Source: Chloroflexota bacterium
Lineage (GTDB): Bacteria > Chloroflexota > Anaerolineae > Caldilineales > Caldilineaceae
Assembly (NCBI GenBank): GCA_024277175.1
Contig: JAJRVT010000155.1
Span: forward strand, 1 to 64,000
DNA length: 64,000 bases
Direction of reading: 5' to 3'
The translations under genes and the position numbers were made by a program. Every line of letters begins with the position of its first letter. Positions within the stretch are counted from its first letter, which is position 1. Positions 55,460 to 64,000 of this stretch are shown here, piece after piece. Under the pieces are notes generated by a model. It was not told the DNA's origin and did no database searches. It saw only the letters and a list, made by a program, of their open reading frames with translations.

Positions 55460-56500
55460 ATGAACCCAACCGAACCGCTGTTGTCGGTACAGAACCTGAA
55501 AACCTATTTTTTCCTGGACGAGGGAACGGTCAAGGCCGTGGACGGCGTCGACTTCGACGTCTATCCGGGCCAGGTGGTGGGCATTGTGGGGGAGAGCGGC
55601 TGCGGCAAGAGCGTCACCATCAAGTCCGTCCTGCGCCTGACCCAAAAGCCGGGACGCATCGTGGAGGGCAAGATCCTCTTCCGCTCCCAGCGGGTGACGG
55701 ACGCGGACAGCGGCAGCGACGTCATAGACCTGACGACCCTTGATCCCCACGGCAAGCGGATGCGCTCCATCCGCGGAGCGGAGATCGCCATGATCCCCCA
55801 AGAACCCATGGCTTCCTTCAGCCCGGTGCACACGGTGGGCAACCAGTTGATCGAAGCCATTCGACTACACGAAGATGTGAGCAAAGAGGAAGCCCGGCAG
55901 ATCGCTATCGAACGGCTTCATGAGGTGGGCATGCCCAACCCCGAACAGCGCCTGGACGCCTATTCATGGGAGTTGAGCGGCGGCCTGCGTCAGCGGGCCA
56001 TGATCGCCATGTCCCTCTCCTGCAACCCTCATTTGCTGATCGCTGACGAGCCGACCACAGCCATCGACGTCACTACCCAGGCCCAGGTGCTCAACCTGCT
56101 GCGCTCCCTCCAGAAAATGCACAACATGTCCATCATCTTCATCACCCACGACCTGGGCGTCATCGCGCAGGTGGCCGATTATGTGGTGGTCATGTACCTG
56201 GGACGGGTCATGGAGACGGGGCCGGTGGACGACATCTTCCACAACCCCCTCCACCCTTACACCAAGGCGCTGCTCAAGTCGATCCCGTCCATCTATTCGC
56301 CGTCGGGAACGGAACTGCCCACCATCGAAGGCTCCATCCCCCATCCCTTCAGCCGTCCGTCCGGCTGTCCGTTCTATCCCCGCTGCGAAGCTTTCATGGC
56401 TGGGGTCTGCAACGCCAAGGATCCCGAACTGCAATCCATCAACGAGCGGCAATCAGTCAGTTGTTTCCTGTACGAAGAGAAGCAGATGCAGCCCAGCTAA
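55460..56500 (+). CDS. ABC transporter ATP-binding protein, DppD/OppD type
   Basis: A 346-aa ATPase. Walker A is GESGCGKS, the signature is ELSGGLRQRAMIAMS, and Walker B is LLIADEPTTAIDVTTQAQ. The C-terminal oligopeptide-transporter extension has the Cys pattern CPFYPRCEAFMAGVCNA, which in this family binds an iron-sulfur or metal site. It partners the next ATPase. Confidence 0.95.
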   Translation: MNPTEPLLSVQNLKTYFFLDEGTVKAVDGVDFDVYPGQVVGIVGESGCGKSVTIKSVLRLTQKPGRIVEGKILFRSQRVTDADSGSDVIDLTTLDPHGKRMRSIRGAEIAMIPQEPMASFSPVHTVGNQLIEAIRLHEDVSKEEARQIAIERLHEVGMPNPEQRLDAYSWELSGGLRQRAMIAMSLSCNPHLLIADEPTTAIDVTTQAQVLNLLRSLQKMHNMSIIFITHDLGVIAQVADYVVVMYLGRVMETGPVDDIFHNPLHPYTKALLKSIPSIYSPSGTELPTIEGSIPHPFSRPSGCPFYPRCEAFMAGVCNAKDPELQSINERQSVSCFLYEEKQMQPS

Positions 56501-56519
56501 AAATTAGGGAATCGGTACT

Positions 56520-57572
56520 GTGGATAAAATCAGACAAGACGAACGGGTGCTGCTGGAAGTCAGCCATCTGAAGAAGTATTTTCCCATTCGCAAGGGCTTC
56601 TTCAAACGGGTGGTGGGGCATGTACGCGCGGTCGATGATGTGAGTTTTTCCATCAACGAGGGTGAAACCCTGGGGCTGGTGGGCGAAAGCGGCTGCGGCA
56701 AGACCACAACCTCCCGCGCCATCCTGCGCGCCCTGGACCCAACCGATGGCCAGATCCTCTTCCGCACCGAAAGCGGCGAGATCGTGGACCTGGCCGCGCT
56801 GCCGGAAAAGGAGATCCGCCCCCTGCGCAGCCAGATGCAAATGATCTTCCAGGACCCTTTCGCCTCCCTCAACCCGCGCATGAACCTACTGGACATCGTC
56901 AGCGAACCCATGCTGACCATCGAGGGGATCAAGAGCCGCAAGGAGCGATCCGAGCGGGTGGCCGAGCTGCTGCGGCTGGTGGGGTTGCGCCCGGAATATA
57001 TGCAGCGTTTCCCCCACGCCTTCAGCGGCGGCCAGCGCCAGCGCATCGTCATCGCCCGCGCCCTGGCCCTCAACCCGCGGCTGGTGGTGGCTGATGAACC
57101 GGTCTCGGCCCTGGACGTCTCGGTCCAGGCCCAGGTGCTCAACCTGATGCTGCGCCTGCAACGGCAGCTCAACCTGACCTACCTCTTCGTGGCCCACGAC
57201 CTGAGCGTGGTCAAGCACTTCTGCAACCGGGTCATCGTCATGTATGTGGGCAAGATCGTGGAGGACGCACCAACGGACGAGCTCTACTTCCGGCCCCGAC
57301 ACCCGTACACCGCCGCGCTCATGTCCGCGGTGCCCGTGCCCGACCCGCGCATCCGCTCGGCCATGACGCCCCTGGAAGGCGACGTGCCCAGCCCGGCCAA
57401 TCCGCCATCAGGCTGCTATTTCCACCCCCGCTGCCCGTACGCGGTGGACATCTGTTCCCAGAAGACGCCTGAACTGGAGGAAATTTCGCCCGATCACTAC
57501 GTCAGTTGTCATCGAGCGGGCGAGTTGGAGTTGACCGGCGTGGTCGACCCGCGCCAAGCTCAGATCGGGTGA
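56520..57572 (+). CDS. ABC transporter ATP-binding protein, DppF/OppF type
   Basis: A 350-aa ATPase starting at GTG 56520. Walker A is GESGCGKT, the signature [15 protein letters not shown], and Walker [18 protein letters not shown]. The C-terminal Cys cluster ([17 protein letters not shown]) matches DppF. It begins 19 nt after dppD and completes a full importer: binding protein, two permeases and two ATPases. Confidence 0.95.
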   Translation: MDKIRQDERVLLEVSHLKKYFPIRKGFFKRVVGHVRAVDDVSFSINEGETLGLVGESGCGKTTTSRAILRALDPTDGQILFRTESGEIVDLAALPEKEIRPLRSQMQMIFQDPFASLNPRMNLLDIVSEPMLTIEGIKSRKERSERVAELLRLVGLRPEYMQRFPHAFSGGQRQRIVIARALALNPRLVVADEPVSALDVSVQAQVLNLMLRLQRQLNLTYLFVAHDLSVVKHFCNRVIVMYVGKIVEDAPTDELYFRPRHPYTAALMSAVPVPDPRIRSAMTPLEGDVPSPANPPSGCYFHPRCPYAVDICSQKTPELEEISPDHYVSCHRAGELELTGVVDPRQAQIG

Positions 57573-57592
57573 AATTCAATGTGGGGAAAATA

Positions 57593-58687
57593 ATGGATTT
57601 TGATCCCGCGCCCTGGCTGGACAAACTGGATCCCCTCATCGACGTGGCGCACGTGGAGGCCGCGGAGGCGCGCCAACTGGCGGCCTGGCGCTGGGAACCC
57701 CTGGACCGGCTGCCCACCATCGTCACCATGCGCGATGACTGGGGCCACCACCAGTATGACTTTCCGCCCGGCTGGCCACAGATTCCCTACAGCCAGGCCT
57801 TCCGGGACCCGGCCCGGATGCTGGTGCATGAACTGTGGCGGGTCTGCGAGGGCGCGCTGCTCAAAGACGACCGGGCCTACACCATCCGCGCCAACTACGG
57901 CCTGGTGCTGTTGCCCTCCATGGTCGGCTGTCCCCACTGGCAGGATCAGGAAAACATGCCCTGGGCCGAGGCGTTCGCGACCACTGAAGAAGTGGAACGG
58001 GTGATAGAGCGGGGGCTGCCGGACATGAACAGCGGCATCGCCGGCCAGGTGTGGGAGACGGAATGCTATTTTCGCGAGATGCTCGCCCCCTATCCCAACC
58101 TGAGCCGCACCGTGCGCATCGGCTGTCCGGACGCACAGGGCCCCTTCAACACCGCGGTCAACATCGCCGGCGTGCAGGTCTACATGGAGGTGATCAAGCA
58201 TCCGGAGTTCGTCCACCGCCTGCTGGACTTCTCCACCGAGCTCTACCTGGCCGTCATCGCCCACCACAAACAGTTGATGGACGAGCCGGAGGACGTGGGC
58301 TACTCCTTCTCCTACCGCATCGATGGCGGCGGACGGGCCTCGGACGACTCGGCGGTGATGATGTCGGGGGCCATGTACGCCGAATTTGTCAAGCCCTACA
58401 ACGCCCGGGCCTATCAGGCAACCCACGGCGGGCTGCTCCACTTCTGCGGCCAGGGCGATCAGTTCTACGAACAGATGCTCACCACGCCCGGCGTCACCGG
58501 CATCAACTTCGGCAACCCGGAGATGCAGGACATCGAGGCCCGCTACGCAGCCGCCAAAGAGCACAAAGTCTGCCTGCTCTGGGACGGCGATCTCCCACCC
58601 TCCATGGCCGACGTCACCACGGGCATGGTGCATAAGCGGATTGTGAGAAGTTGGGGAGAGGCGGAGAAATTGAAGATTGAAGATTGA
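57593..58687 (+). CDS. Uroporphyrinogen-decarboxylase-family protein, methyltransferase-like
   Basis: A 364-aa TIM-barrel protein of the URO-D/MtaA superfamily, not a haem-pathway enzyme. It lacks the N-terminal RxPvWxMRQAGR signature of true URO-D. It has LLHFCGQGDQFYEQM, where His-x-Cys is the zinc-binding beginning seen in cobalamin-dependent methyltransferases such as MtaA, followed by GINFGNPEMQDIEAR. Such genes are common in sugar-uptake loci of this phylum but their reaction is unknown. ATG 57593 lies 20 nt after the ATPase gene. The C-terminus (LKIED) and the stop are encoded by the start of a family D repeat. Confidence 0.75.
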   Translation: MDFDPAPWLDKLDPLIDVAHVEAAEARQLAAWRWEPLDRLPTIVTMRDDWGHHQYDFPPGWPQIPYSQAFRDPARMLVHELWRVCEGALLKDDRAYTIRANYGLVLLPSMVGCPHWQDQENMPWAEAFATTEEVERVIERGLPDMNSGIAGQVWETECYFREMLAPYPNLSRTVRIGCPDAQGPFNTAVNIAGVQVYMEVIKHPEFVHRLLDFSTELYLAVIAHHKQLMDEPEDVGYSFSYRIDGGGRASDDSAVMMSGAMYAEFVKPYNARAYQATHGGLLHFCGQGDQFYEQMLTTPGVTGINFGNPEMQDIEARYAAAKEHKVCLLWDGDLPPSMADVTTGMVHKRIVRSWGEAEKLKIED

Positions 58688-58760
58688 GGATTGGAGAGAT
58701 TGGAGATTAGGAGATTGGAGGTGGCGGGAATCTCCAATCTCCCCAATCTCTTCAATCTCT
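58676..58760. repeat. Family D repeat, copy 3
   Basis: gagattggagatt (58696-58708) pairs exactly with 58729-58741 in a run of gattgaagattga-like units that begins inside the URO-D-like gene and ends just before the ribosome site of the Gfo/Idh gene. Confidence 0.87.
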
Positions 58761-58782
58761 TCTTCCACCGTGGAGGTTACAC

Positions 58783-59766
58783 ATGAACCAGATTCGTTGG
58801 GGCATCATCGGCTGCGGAAACGTGACCGAGGTGAAGAGCGGGCCGGCGTTGCAACAGGCCCGGGGATCCAGCCTGGTGGCGGTCATGCGTCGCAACGGCG
58901 AGCTGGCGCGCGAGTACGCCGAGCGCCACGGCGTCCCCCGCTGGTATGACGACGCCCAGGCCCTCATCGACGACCCGGAGGTGGACGCGGTCTATGTGGC
59001 CACGCCGCCTTCCTCCCACAAGGAATACACGATCATGGCGGCCCGGGCCGGCAAGCCGGTCTACGTGGAGAAGCCCATGGCCCTGGACTTCGCCGAATGC
59101 CAGCAGATGATCGGGGCCTGCGCAGCGGCCGACGTTCCCCTCTTCGTGGCCTATTATCGCCGCGCGCTGCCCCGTTTTCTGAAGATCAAGGAGCTGCTGG
59201 ACGGAGGCGCCATCGGCAACGTGCGCTTCGTAAACATCACCTTTTACCAGCCCATCCGCGACGAGGAGCGGGATCCGGACACCCTGCCCTGGCGGGTGAT
59301 CCCGGAGATCGCCGGCGGCGGGCGCTTCGTGGACCTGGCCGCGCACCAACTGGACTTCCTGGACTACGCGCTGGGTCCCATCGCCAGGGTGCAGGGGTTC
59401 GCCGGCAACCAGGCCCGCCTCTTCCCTGCCGAGGACGTGGTCACCGGGTCGTGGGTCTTCGAGTCGGACGTCCAGGGCGCGGGCGCATGGTGTTTCACCG
59501 CCTTCGAGGAAGTGGACCGCACCGAGATCGTGGGCGACCGGGGCAAGATCGAGTACGCCACCTTCGGCAACGATCCCGTCGTCCTCACCACTGCGGAAGG
59601 GCGGACCGAATTCGCCATCGACAACCCGATCCACATCCAGCAGCCCCTGATCCAGACCATGGTGGATGAACTGCTGGGCGCGGGCCACTGCCCCAGCCAC
59701 GGCGAGAGCGGCTCTCGCACCACCTGGGTCATGGAGCAAATGCTGGCGGGATATGGGAGACAATAG
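58783..59766 (+). CDS. Gfo/Idh/MocA-family oxidoreductase
   Basis: A 327-aa NAD(P)-dependent sugar dehydrogenase-type protein. The Rossmann motif is IRWGIIGCGNVTEVKSGPAL. The catalytic EKP motif is in VYVEKPMALD, and the substrate-domain motif GGGRFVDLAAHQLDFLDY has the conserved Asp and His. Members oxidise inositols, sugars or amino sugars. The ribosome site GGAGG lies just upstream. The TAG stop is formed at the edge of a family C repeat. Confidence 0.92.
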   Translation: MNQIRWGIIGCGNVTEVKSGPALQQARGSSLVAVMRRNGELAREYAERHGVPRWYDDAQALIDDPEVDAVYVATPPSSHKEYTIMAARAGKPVYVEKPMALDFAECQQMIGACAAADVPLFVAYYRRALPRFLKIKELLDGGAIGNVRFVNITFYQPIRDEERDPDTLPWRVIPEIAGGGRFVDLAAHQLDFLDYALGPIARVQGFAGNQARLFPAEDVVTGSWVFESDVQGAGAWCFTAFEEVDRTEIVGDRGKIEYATFGNDPVVLTTAEGRTEFAIDNPIHIQQPLIQTMVDELLGAGHCPSHGESGSRTTWVMEQMLAGYGRQ

Positions 59767-59853
59767 AACGCGGATTGAGCGGATTAGGCGGAAACAGCCA
59801 GATTTAAAAAAATCCGTGGGAATCCGCCCGATCCGGGGTTTCCGCGTTCTATT
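59762..59853. repeat. Family C hairpin repeat between Gfo/Idh and cupin genes
   Basis: aatagaacgcgga (59762-59774) pairs exactly with 59841-59853. The stop codon of the upstream gene is the tag inside the left arm. The ribosome site of the cupin gene follows the right arm directly. Confidence 0.88.
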
Positions 59854-59871
59854 CAGATCTGGAGGAATTTC

Positions 59872-60306
59872 ATGAAATACGTCTTCAGCACGCAGCAGAC
59901 CAAACGCTATCGTTTCCCCACCCACATCAATGACCTGGTCATGGACCGTTCCCAGGCCACGGCCAGTGAGGTCTTCGTGGTCGTGATCGAGCCGGGGAAA
60001 GCGCCGCCCCTGCACAAGCATGACGACACCGAGCAGATCTTCTACGTGCTATCGGGCCGGGGCCGGCTGGAGATCGGCGAGGACGGCGACGAATACCCGG
60101 TCAGGCCCGGAGACGTGGTGCGGATCCCGCCCTCCACCTGGCACGCCATCCACTGTGAAGGGCCGGACGATCTGCGCTACCTGGCCATCGACTGTTTCCC
60201 CGGCGGGCGTCCCGCGGCCGAGCCGACCTGGGATTCGCATGTGCAGGCGCTTTGTGAGGGGATGGGGTGGGATTATAGAGCAGTGGTCGAAACAGGGGAC
60301 GCGTAA
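59872..60306 (+). CDS. Cupin-domain protein
   Basis: A 144-aa beta-barrel protein. The first cupin motif supplies PPLHKHDDTEQIFYVLSGRGRLEIG (two His and Glu metal ligands) and the second supplies RPGDVVRIPPSTWHAIHCEG with the third His. It may be a sugar-related isomerase or binding protein, consistent with neighbours; the reaction is unknown. A GGAGGA ribosome site precedes the start. Confidence 0.9.
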   Translation: MKYVFSTQQTKRYRFPTHINDLVMDRSQATASEVFVVVIEPGKAPPLHKHDDTEQIFYVLSGRGRLEIGEDGDEYPVRPGDVVRIPPSTWHAIHCEGPDDLRYLAIDCFPGGRPAAEPTWDSHVQALCEGMGWDYRAVVETGDA

Positions 60307-60359
60307 CAGCAAAGGCGGAGGACAGAGGCGTCGTCAGCAGAGATACCAAAACGGTGATG

Positions 60360-60575
60360 TCAATCCTGCGTTGCTTGCGTAGTATGGCGGCGTCGTTCTT
60401 TGATTTCGGCGACAATTTCATCTACAGTCAGATCACCAATGATCTGGTCTCGCTCTTGCGTATAGTTTCCGTATCCTGTCGTAAACTGCTGAATAAATCG
60501 GGCTGTATTCACTACGCCCATTTCACGACACAAGAGGCGAATAGCGGATGTATTCAGTTCGGCTAGGGGCATCAA
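60360..60575 (-). CDS. Putative small partner (antitoxin-like) of a PIN-domain gene
   Basis: A 71-aa protein (LNTSAIRLLCREMGVVNTARFIQQFTTGYGNYTQERDQII) with helical, charged character and a basic C-terminal tail. It resembles short proteins that accompany PIN-domain ribonucleases, but I cannot name the family with certainty. It begins 11 nt after the PIN fragment. Both are on the strand opposite to the sugar operon. Confidence 0.5.
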   Translation of the reverse strand: MMPLAELNTSAIRLLCREMGVVNTARFIQQFTTGYGNYTQERDQIIGDLTVDEIVAEIKERRRHTTQATQD

Positions 60576-60586
60576 TTCAAGCGTTA

Positions 60587-60835
60587 TTATATAATCTCCT
60601 CAACCAATTCGAGCGGAGTTACCACATTGATCTCGATATCGGTGACCCGCTTGGTTCGGTTGATCAGTCTATCATCACAGGAGCAAAAATAATCAACATG
60701 TTCAGCCTCCGCCGCGGCAATGTGAAGCGCATCCATACCTTTGAAGCCAAGATACTCCAACGATTTTGCACGCTGCACAATGCTGTCGTCTACTTCGATG
60801 ACAAGAGATGCCAACTTGAGGATCTCGGATGTCAC
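60587..60835 (-). pseudogene. 5'-truncated PIN-domain ribonuclease (toxin remnant)
   Basis: The 82 residues match only the C-terminal part of a PIN-domain toxin: VIEVDDSIVQRAKSLEYLGFKGMDALHIAAAEAEHVDYFCSCDDRLINR, with the conserved DALHxAxA and DDRL motifs. The N-terminal catalytic Asp segment (about 60 residues) is missing. Upstream in the same frame a stop appears within a few codons, and the region is occupied by the AGE-epimerase start on the other strand. It is a likely remnant, with antitoxin-like gene 11 nt downstream. Confidence 0.65.
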
Positions 60836-60872
60836 GATTGTATCATATCATTCAATGATCGGGAAGAGAACC

Positions 60873-62054
60873 GTGAAAATTAACATCAGGTTTACAGACC
60901 TGTTAGCTATCTATCGATCTGAGTTGTTGGATCGCACAGTTCCCTTCTGGATGGACCACTCCATCGACCGGGAACACGGCGGCATCCTCTCCTGCATCTC
61001 GGACCGGGGCCGGGTGCTGAGCACAGACAAGTACATGTGGTCCCAACTGCGGGCCATCTGGACCTTTTCCGCGCTCTACAATCGCATAGAAGCGCGCACA
61101 GTAGAAGAGCGTACTGGGTGGCTGGACGTGGCCCGCAACATCTTCGCCTTCGCCAGCGCGCATGGCCGGGACGAGGACGGCCGCTGGGTCTTCGCCGTGG
61201 ACCAGAACGGTGCGGCATTGCAGGGCGCGACCAGCATCTACGCCGATGGGTTCGCCATCTACGGTCTGACCGAGTACGCGCGCGCCTCCGGTGATCGGGC
61301 CGCCATAGACCTGGCCCTGGAGACCTATCGCAACGTCCAGGATCGGCTGGCGCGGCCCGGCTCCTACGAAACCGCGCCCTATCCCATTCCCGAAGGCGTC
61401 AAGGCCCACGGCGTCTCCATGATCTTCTCCCTGGTCTTCCATGAGTTGGGGCTGTTGCTGGGCGATAAGGAGATCCTGGCTGCCGGCCTCCACCATGCCA
61501 GCGAAGTGATGGACGCCTTCCTGCGTCCCGACGATGGCCTGATCTACGAATACGTTCACCTGGACGGCAGCCCCCTGGACTCGCCCCAGGGGCGCGCCAT
61601 CGTGCCCGGATACGCCATCGAATCCATGTGGTTCATGATCCATATCTTCCGGCACTGGGGAGACGACGCCCGCATCCGACAGGCGGTGGAAGTGATCCGG
61701 CGGCACGTGGAGTACGGCTGGGACGCGGACTACGGCGGCATTCTGCTGGCCAAGGACGCGGCCGGCGGCGAGCCCTGGTGGCCCTTTGCCGACGCCAAGC
61801 TCTGGTGGCCCCACACCGAGGCCCTCTACGCGCTGCTGCTGGCTTATGAAGTTTCGGGCGAACCGTGGACCCTGGACTGGTACGCGAAAGTCCACGACTA
61901 CGCCTTCAGCCACTACCCGGTCCCCGACTATGGCGAGTGGACCCAGAAGCTGGACCGGCAAGGACGCCCCTTCACAGAGACGGTGGCCCTCCCCGTAAAG
62001 GATCCCTTCCACCTACCCCGAGCGCTGATCAACGTCATTCAGATCCTGGAATGA
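60873..62054 (+). CDS. AGE-family epimerase/isomerase (N-acylglucosamine 2-epimerase type)
   Basis: A 393-aa (alpha/alpha)6-barrel enzyme related to N-acylglucosamine 2-epimerase, cellobiose 2-epimerase and mannose isomerase. Family blocks are FWMDHSIDREHGGILSCISDRG, KYMWSQLRAIWTFSALYNR, PGYAIESMWFMIHIFRHW and AKLWWPHTEALYALLLAYE, with conserved His residues in these helices. GTG 60873 is preferred, behind GGGAAGAG; an in-frame ATG at 60855 is possible, and longer upstream frames run through the PIN remnant. Substrate is probably a mono- or disaccharide handled by the neighbouring importer. Confidence 0.88.
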   Translation: MKINIRFTDLLAIYRSELLDRTVPFWMDHSIDREHGGILSCISDRGRVLSTDKYMWSQLRAIWTFSALYNRIEARTVEERTGWLDVARNIFAFASAHGRDEDGRWVFAVDQNGAALQGATSIYADGFAIYGLTEYARASGDRAAIDLALETYRNVQDRLARPGSYETAPYPIPEGVKAHGVSMIFSLVFHELGLLLGDKEILAAGLHHASEVMDAFLRPDDGLIYEYVHLDGSPLDSPQGRAIVPGYAIESMWFMIHIFRHWGDDARIRQAVEVIRRHVEYGWDADYGGILLAKDAAGGEPWWPFADAKLWWPHTEALYALLLAYEVSGEPWTLDWYAKVHDYAFSHYPVPDYGEWTQKLDRQGRPFTETVALPVKDPFHLPRALINVIQILE

Positions 62055-62140
62055 TAGAACGCGGATTGAACTGGTCAGGCGGATTCTCGCGGATGTTTTT
62101 GAAAAAAGTCCGTGAAAATCCGCCCAATCCGCGGTCTATC
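62053..62140. repeat. Family C hairpin repeat after the AGE-epimerase gene
   Basis: gatagaacgcggattg (62053-62068) pairs with 62125-62140 except for one base. The left arm overlaps the final stop codon of the AGE gene and provides a second, in-frame stop (tag). The right side ends near the stop of the convergent macroglobulin gene. Confidence 0.88.
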
Positions 62141-62148
62141 GGATCGCC

Positions 62149-64000
62149 CTACTCCACCACCACGAAGTCCGTGCCGCTGCGCCCGAAGACCTCTGGCGAA
62201 TACATCTCCTCGGCCTTGGCCGGCGGGACCACGAAACGGCCCGGCGTGGTGGCGCGCGCCACATACGAATACTCGTAGACCCCGGCGTAGAGGTAGGTGG
62301 TGAAGGCCTCGGCCCGCTGGTCGCGCAGGTTCTGGTGCTGGTACCAGGGACCCCACCACCACCAGCCGCCACCGGGCGACGCATTGGGATCGGCCGGAAT
62401 GTCCTCGGCCACGGCCAGGGAGGGGTTGATGATCTCCAGCCCCGCGGGCACGGGGTCCACCAGGGCCACGTGATAGCGCCGGTTGTCGGCCACCATGTGC
62501 ACCCGCACCCGCACCCGTGCGCCGGCCTTGATGCGCCAGGTCCCATCCTCGTCTTGCTGCACGTCTGCCGGATCGTCCACCGCCTCATATTCCCGCTGGA
62601 CCACGAAGCCCATCTCCAACGGATCCAGGTCCAGGTTCTCGGGCGCGTAGCGCATGCCCAGCCGGTAGTAGAGCCGGCCCGCGCCGTCCTTCTGGATGGT
62701 CAGGTCCTGGGTCTCGCCGCCGCTCTGCTCCGGATCCACCAGATAGTCCATGGGGACCACCGTCTGGCGGGTGTCGGTGCTGCGGCCGGCGAACTCGTGC
62801 TCGGCCACATACGTATCGCCCAGCCAGATGCGGGCCACGAAGTCGGGCGTCTCGGCCTCGAAGGTGTTGAAGTAGTTATCCAGGGCCAGGAGCACGAAGA
62901 CGTTCTCCTGGGTGTTGTTCCAGCGCCCTTTGGTGCGGTGGGCCAGCAGCCCGTTGACCACCTTGGGGATCAGATCGCTGTCGGGTGTGTCATTGATCAT
63001 CGCGTCCAGGATCAGCGCGTCCGTGCGCCGGTTGGAGTGGAGCAGCAGGTATTCCTGCTCGCCATAGGAGGTGGTGAAGTTGGCCGCGCCCGGCGTCTCC
63101 ACCGCCTTGTTGTTGATGTGTCGCCGGATCTCCTCCACCTGGGCAGCAAAGGCCGGCTCGCCGCTGAAGACCTGCCACAGCCAGGCCGTGGCCTCCAGCG
63201 AAGCCTCTTCCAGGGGCATCTCGTTGTAGATAACCAGCGCCTTGGCCGGGTCCACATCGCCCATCAACTGGCGTACGTAGAGGGCGTAGGCGCTCAGGGT
63301 GTGGCGGGTCTGCTCGCTGTAGTAAGAGGGATAGTAGGACTCGATGTTGCGTAGGTAATTCAACGCACGCGACCGGGTCACCTCCGACGTGTCGAAGCCC
63401 TTCATCTCCGCCCGCTGGAGCGCGTGGGCCACGTGGATGCTGTAGGAGGGCACAGACTCCTTCCCTCGCGTCCAGACGGGCCAGCCGCCGTCCTCGTTCT
63501 GGAGGCTTTGCAGGCGGGCAATGTCACGCTCCATGCTCTTGTCCAGTTCGGCCGGATCGGGCAACCCCTCGGCCTGGAACGCGCTCAGCACATCCCGCAG
63601 CGCGGCCACGCCCAGCACCCGGGACGCGATCTGCTCCGAGCACTCGAAGGGATAGCTGGTCAGATAGAGGACCGCGTCGGTCAACGCCTGGAGAGAGGTG
63701 GAGGAGGTGTTGATCTCCAGCCCGCCGAACTGGGGGAAGACGTTCGCAGGCGTGGCGATGGGCTGGACCACCGCGCCCTGGTCCACCACGCCGTAGGTGG
63801 CGAAGGCCTCGGTGGTGGCCGGCGTGTAGACGGGCAGCTCCACCTCCTGCGCGTCCGCGTACGCGCCCGATGCCGCCGCGATCTGGAGGCGCGTCGTCCC
63901 CGCGTTGACCGTGGCCGCGGGGAAGCGGACTTCCACCCGGTCGTTGGCCGGGACCATGACCCGAAGGCCCGGATCGCCGGTCAGCGCCAGGTTAGCGGCG
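62149..64000 (-). CDS. Alpha-2-macroglobulin family protein, C-terminal part (5' end outside window)
   Basis: About 617 residues are visible and the frame stays open to the window edge. The thioester motif CxEQ is present (YPFECSEQIASRVLG), followed by a terpenoid-cyclase-like thioester domain with alternating helices (LQSLQNEDGGWPVWTRG, SYSIHVAHALQRAEMKG, TAWLWQVF). A C-terminal receptor-binding-like domain (RLYYRLGMRYAPENLDLDP, YHVALVDPVPAGLEIINPSL) ends in GTDFVVVE. Bacterial macroglobulins trap proteases at the envelope, often beside a penicillin-binding protein; that neighbour, if any, lies outside the window. Confidence 0.88.
   Translation of the reverse strand, partial: AANLALTGDPGLRVMVPANDRVEVRFPAATVNAGTTRLQIAAASGAYADAQEVELPVYTPATTEAFATYGVVDQGAVVQPIATPANVFPQFGGLEINTSSTSLQALTDAVLYLTSYPFECSEQIASRVLGVAALRDVLSAFQAEGLPDPAELDKSMERDIARLQSLQNEDGGWPVWTRGKESVPSYSIHVAHALQRAEMKGFDTSEVTRSRALNYLRNIESYYPSYYSEQTRHTLSAYALYVRQLMGDVDPAKALVIYNEMPLEEASLEATAWLWQVFSGEPAFAAQVEEIRRHINNKAVETPGAANFTTSYGEQEYLLLHSNRRTDALILDAMINDTPDSDLIPKVVNGLLAHRTKGRWNNTQENVFVLLALDNYFNTFEAETPDFVARIWLGDTYVAEHEFAGRSTDTRQTVVPMDYLVDPEQSGGETQDLTIQKDGAGRLYYRLGMRYAPENLDLDPLEMGFVVQREYEAVDDPADVQQDEDGTWRIKAGARVRVRVHMVADNRRYHVALVDPVPAGLEIINPSLAVAEDIPADPNASPGGGWWWWGPWYQHQNLRDQRAEAFTTYLYAGVYEYSYVARATTPGRFVVPPAKAEEMYSPEVFGRSGTDFVVVE

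Noticed and set aside
57593-58687. Haem-pathway HemE
   Set aside because: The N-terminal substrate signature of true uroporphyrinogen decarboxylase is missing and a His-x-Cys zinc motif is present.

Overview
The window is a GC-rich stretch of bacterial chromosome that looks like Chloroflexota, most likely a Caldilineae/Anaerolineae-type member. The basis is a complete F-type ATP synthase operon beside mreB, family-5 (dipeptide-type) transporters with A/P/E-rich lipoprotein linkers, exported proteins with T/P-rich linkers, a MacAB-like exporter and a tagaturonate epimerase gene. The taxon is inferred from gene content only; no rRNA or tRNA gene was seen.

Layout. 1-2.8 kb (+): 3' end of recN, an NfeD-type membrane protease, and a methyltransferase. 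2.9-8.4 kb (-): a small SH3-like lipoprotein, a MacB-type permease, its ATPase and a MacA-type adaptor (one exporter), then a beta-hydroxyacid dehydrogenase. 8.7-22.4 kb (-): housekeeping genes clpC, S1, ridA and mreB, then atpI-B-E-F-H-A-G-D-C in classical order, with recognisable intrinsic terminators after clpC, S1, ridA and atpC. 22.6-26.5 kb (+): two glycosyltransferases and a polyprenyl-phosphate sugar transferase (surface polysaccharide). 26.6-32.6 kb (-): a TIM-barrel glycosidase-like protein, a patatin, a PHA-regulator-domain protein, a small membrane protein, a YugP-type protease and murJ. 32.8-34.4 kb: a nuclease-like/Tudor-like protein, a thioesterase and a tiny membrane peptide. 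34.6-40.4 kb (-): a giant exported protein with lamin-tail repeats. 40.8-46.4 kb (-): purH, then a LarA-type nickel racemase/epimerase, an SDR and UxaE. 46.7-48.5 kb (+): a CitE-like lyase and a metzincin-like lipoprotein. 48.5-49.3 kb (-): an NTF2-like protein and a DUF983 protein. 49.5-62 kb (+): a LacI regulator with two tandem palindromic operators, a complete family-5 ABC importer, and URO-D-like, Gfo/Idh/MocA, cupin and AGE-epimerase genes, which read as one sugar or glycan utilisation locus. 62.1-64 kb (-): the 3' part of an alpha-2-macroglobulin-like protein.

Two things stand out. First, on the minus strand UxaE, an SDR resembling fructuronate reductase, and a LarA-family enzyme with all three key residues (His/Lys/His at exact LarA spacing) follow one another. 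Because some LarA relatives interconvert C2-epimeric aldonates, this order suggests a route galacturonate > tagaturonate > fructuronate > mannonate > gluconate that would bypass mannonate dehydratase. Second, the intergenic spaces hold at least five sequence-unrelated families of low-complexity, hairpin-forming repeats. Their edges repeatedly fall on stop codons, they supply the last codons of several genes, and one copy encodes part of a signal peptide.
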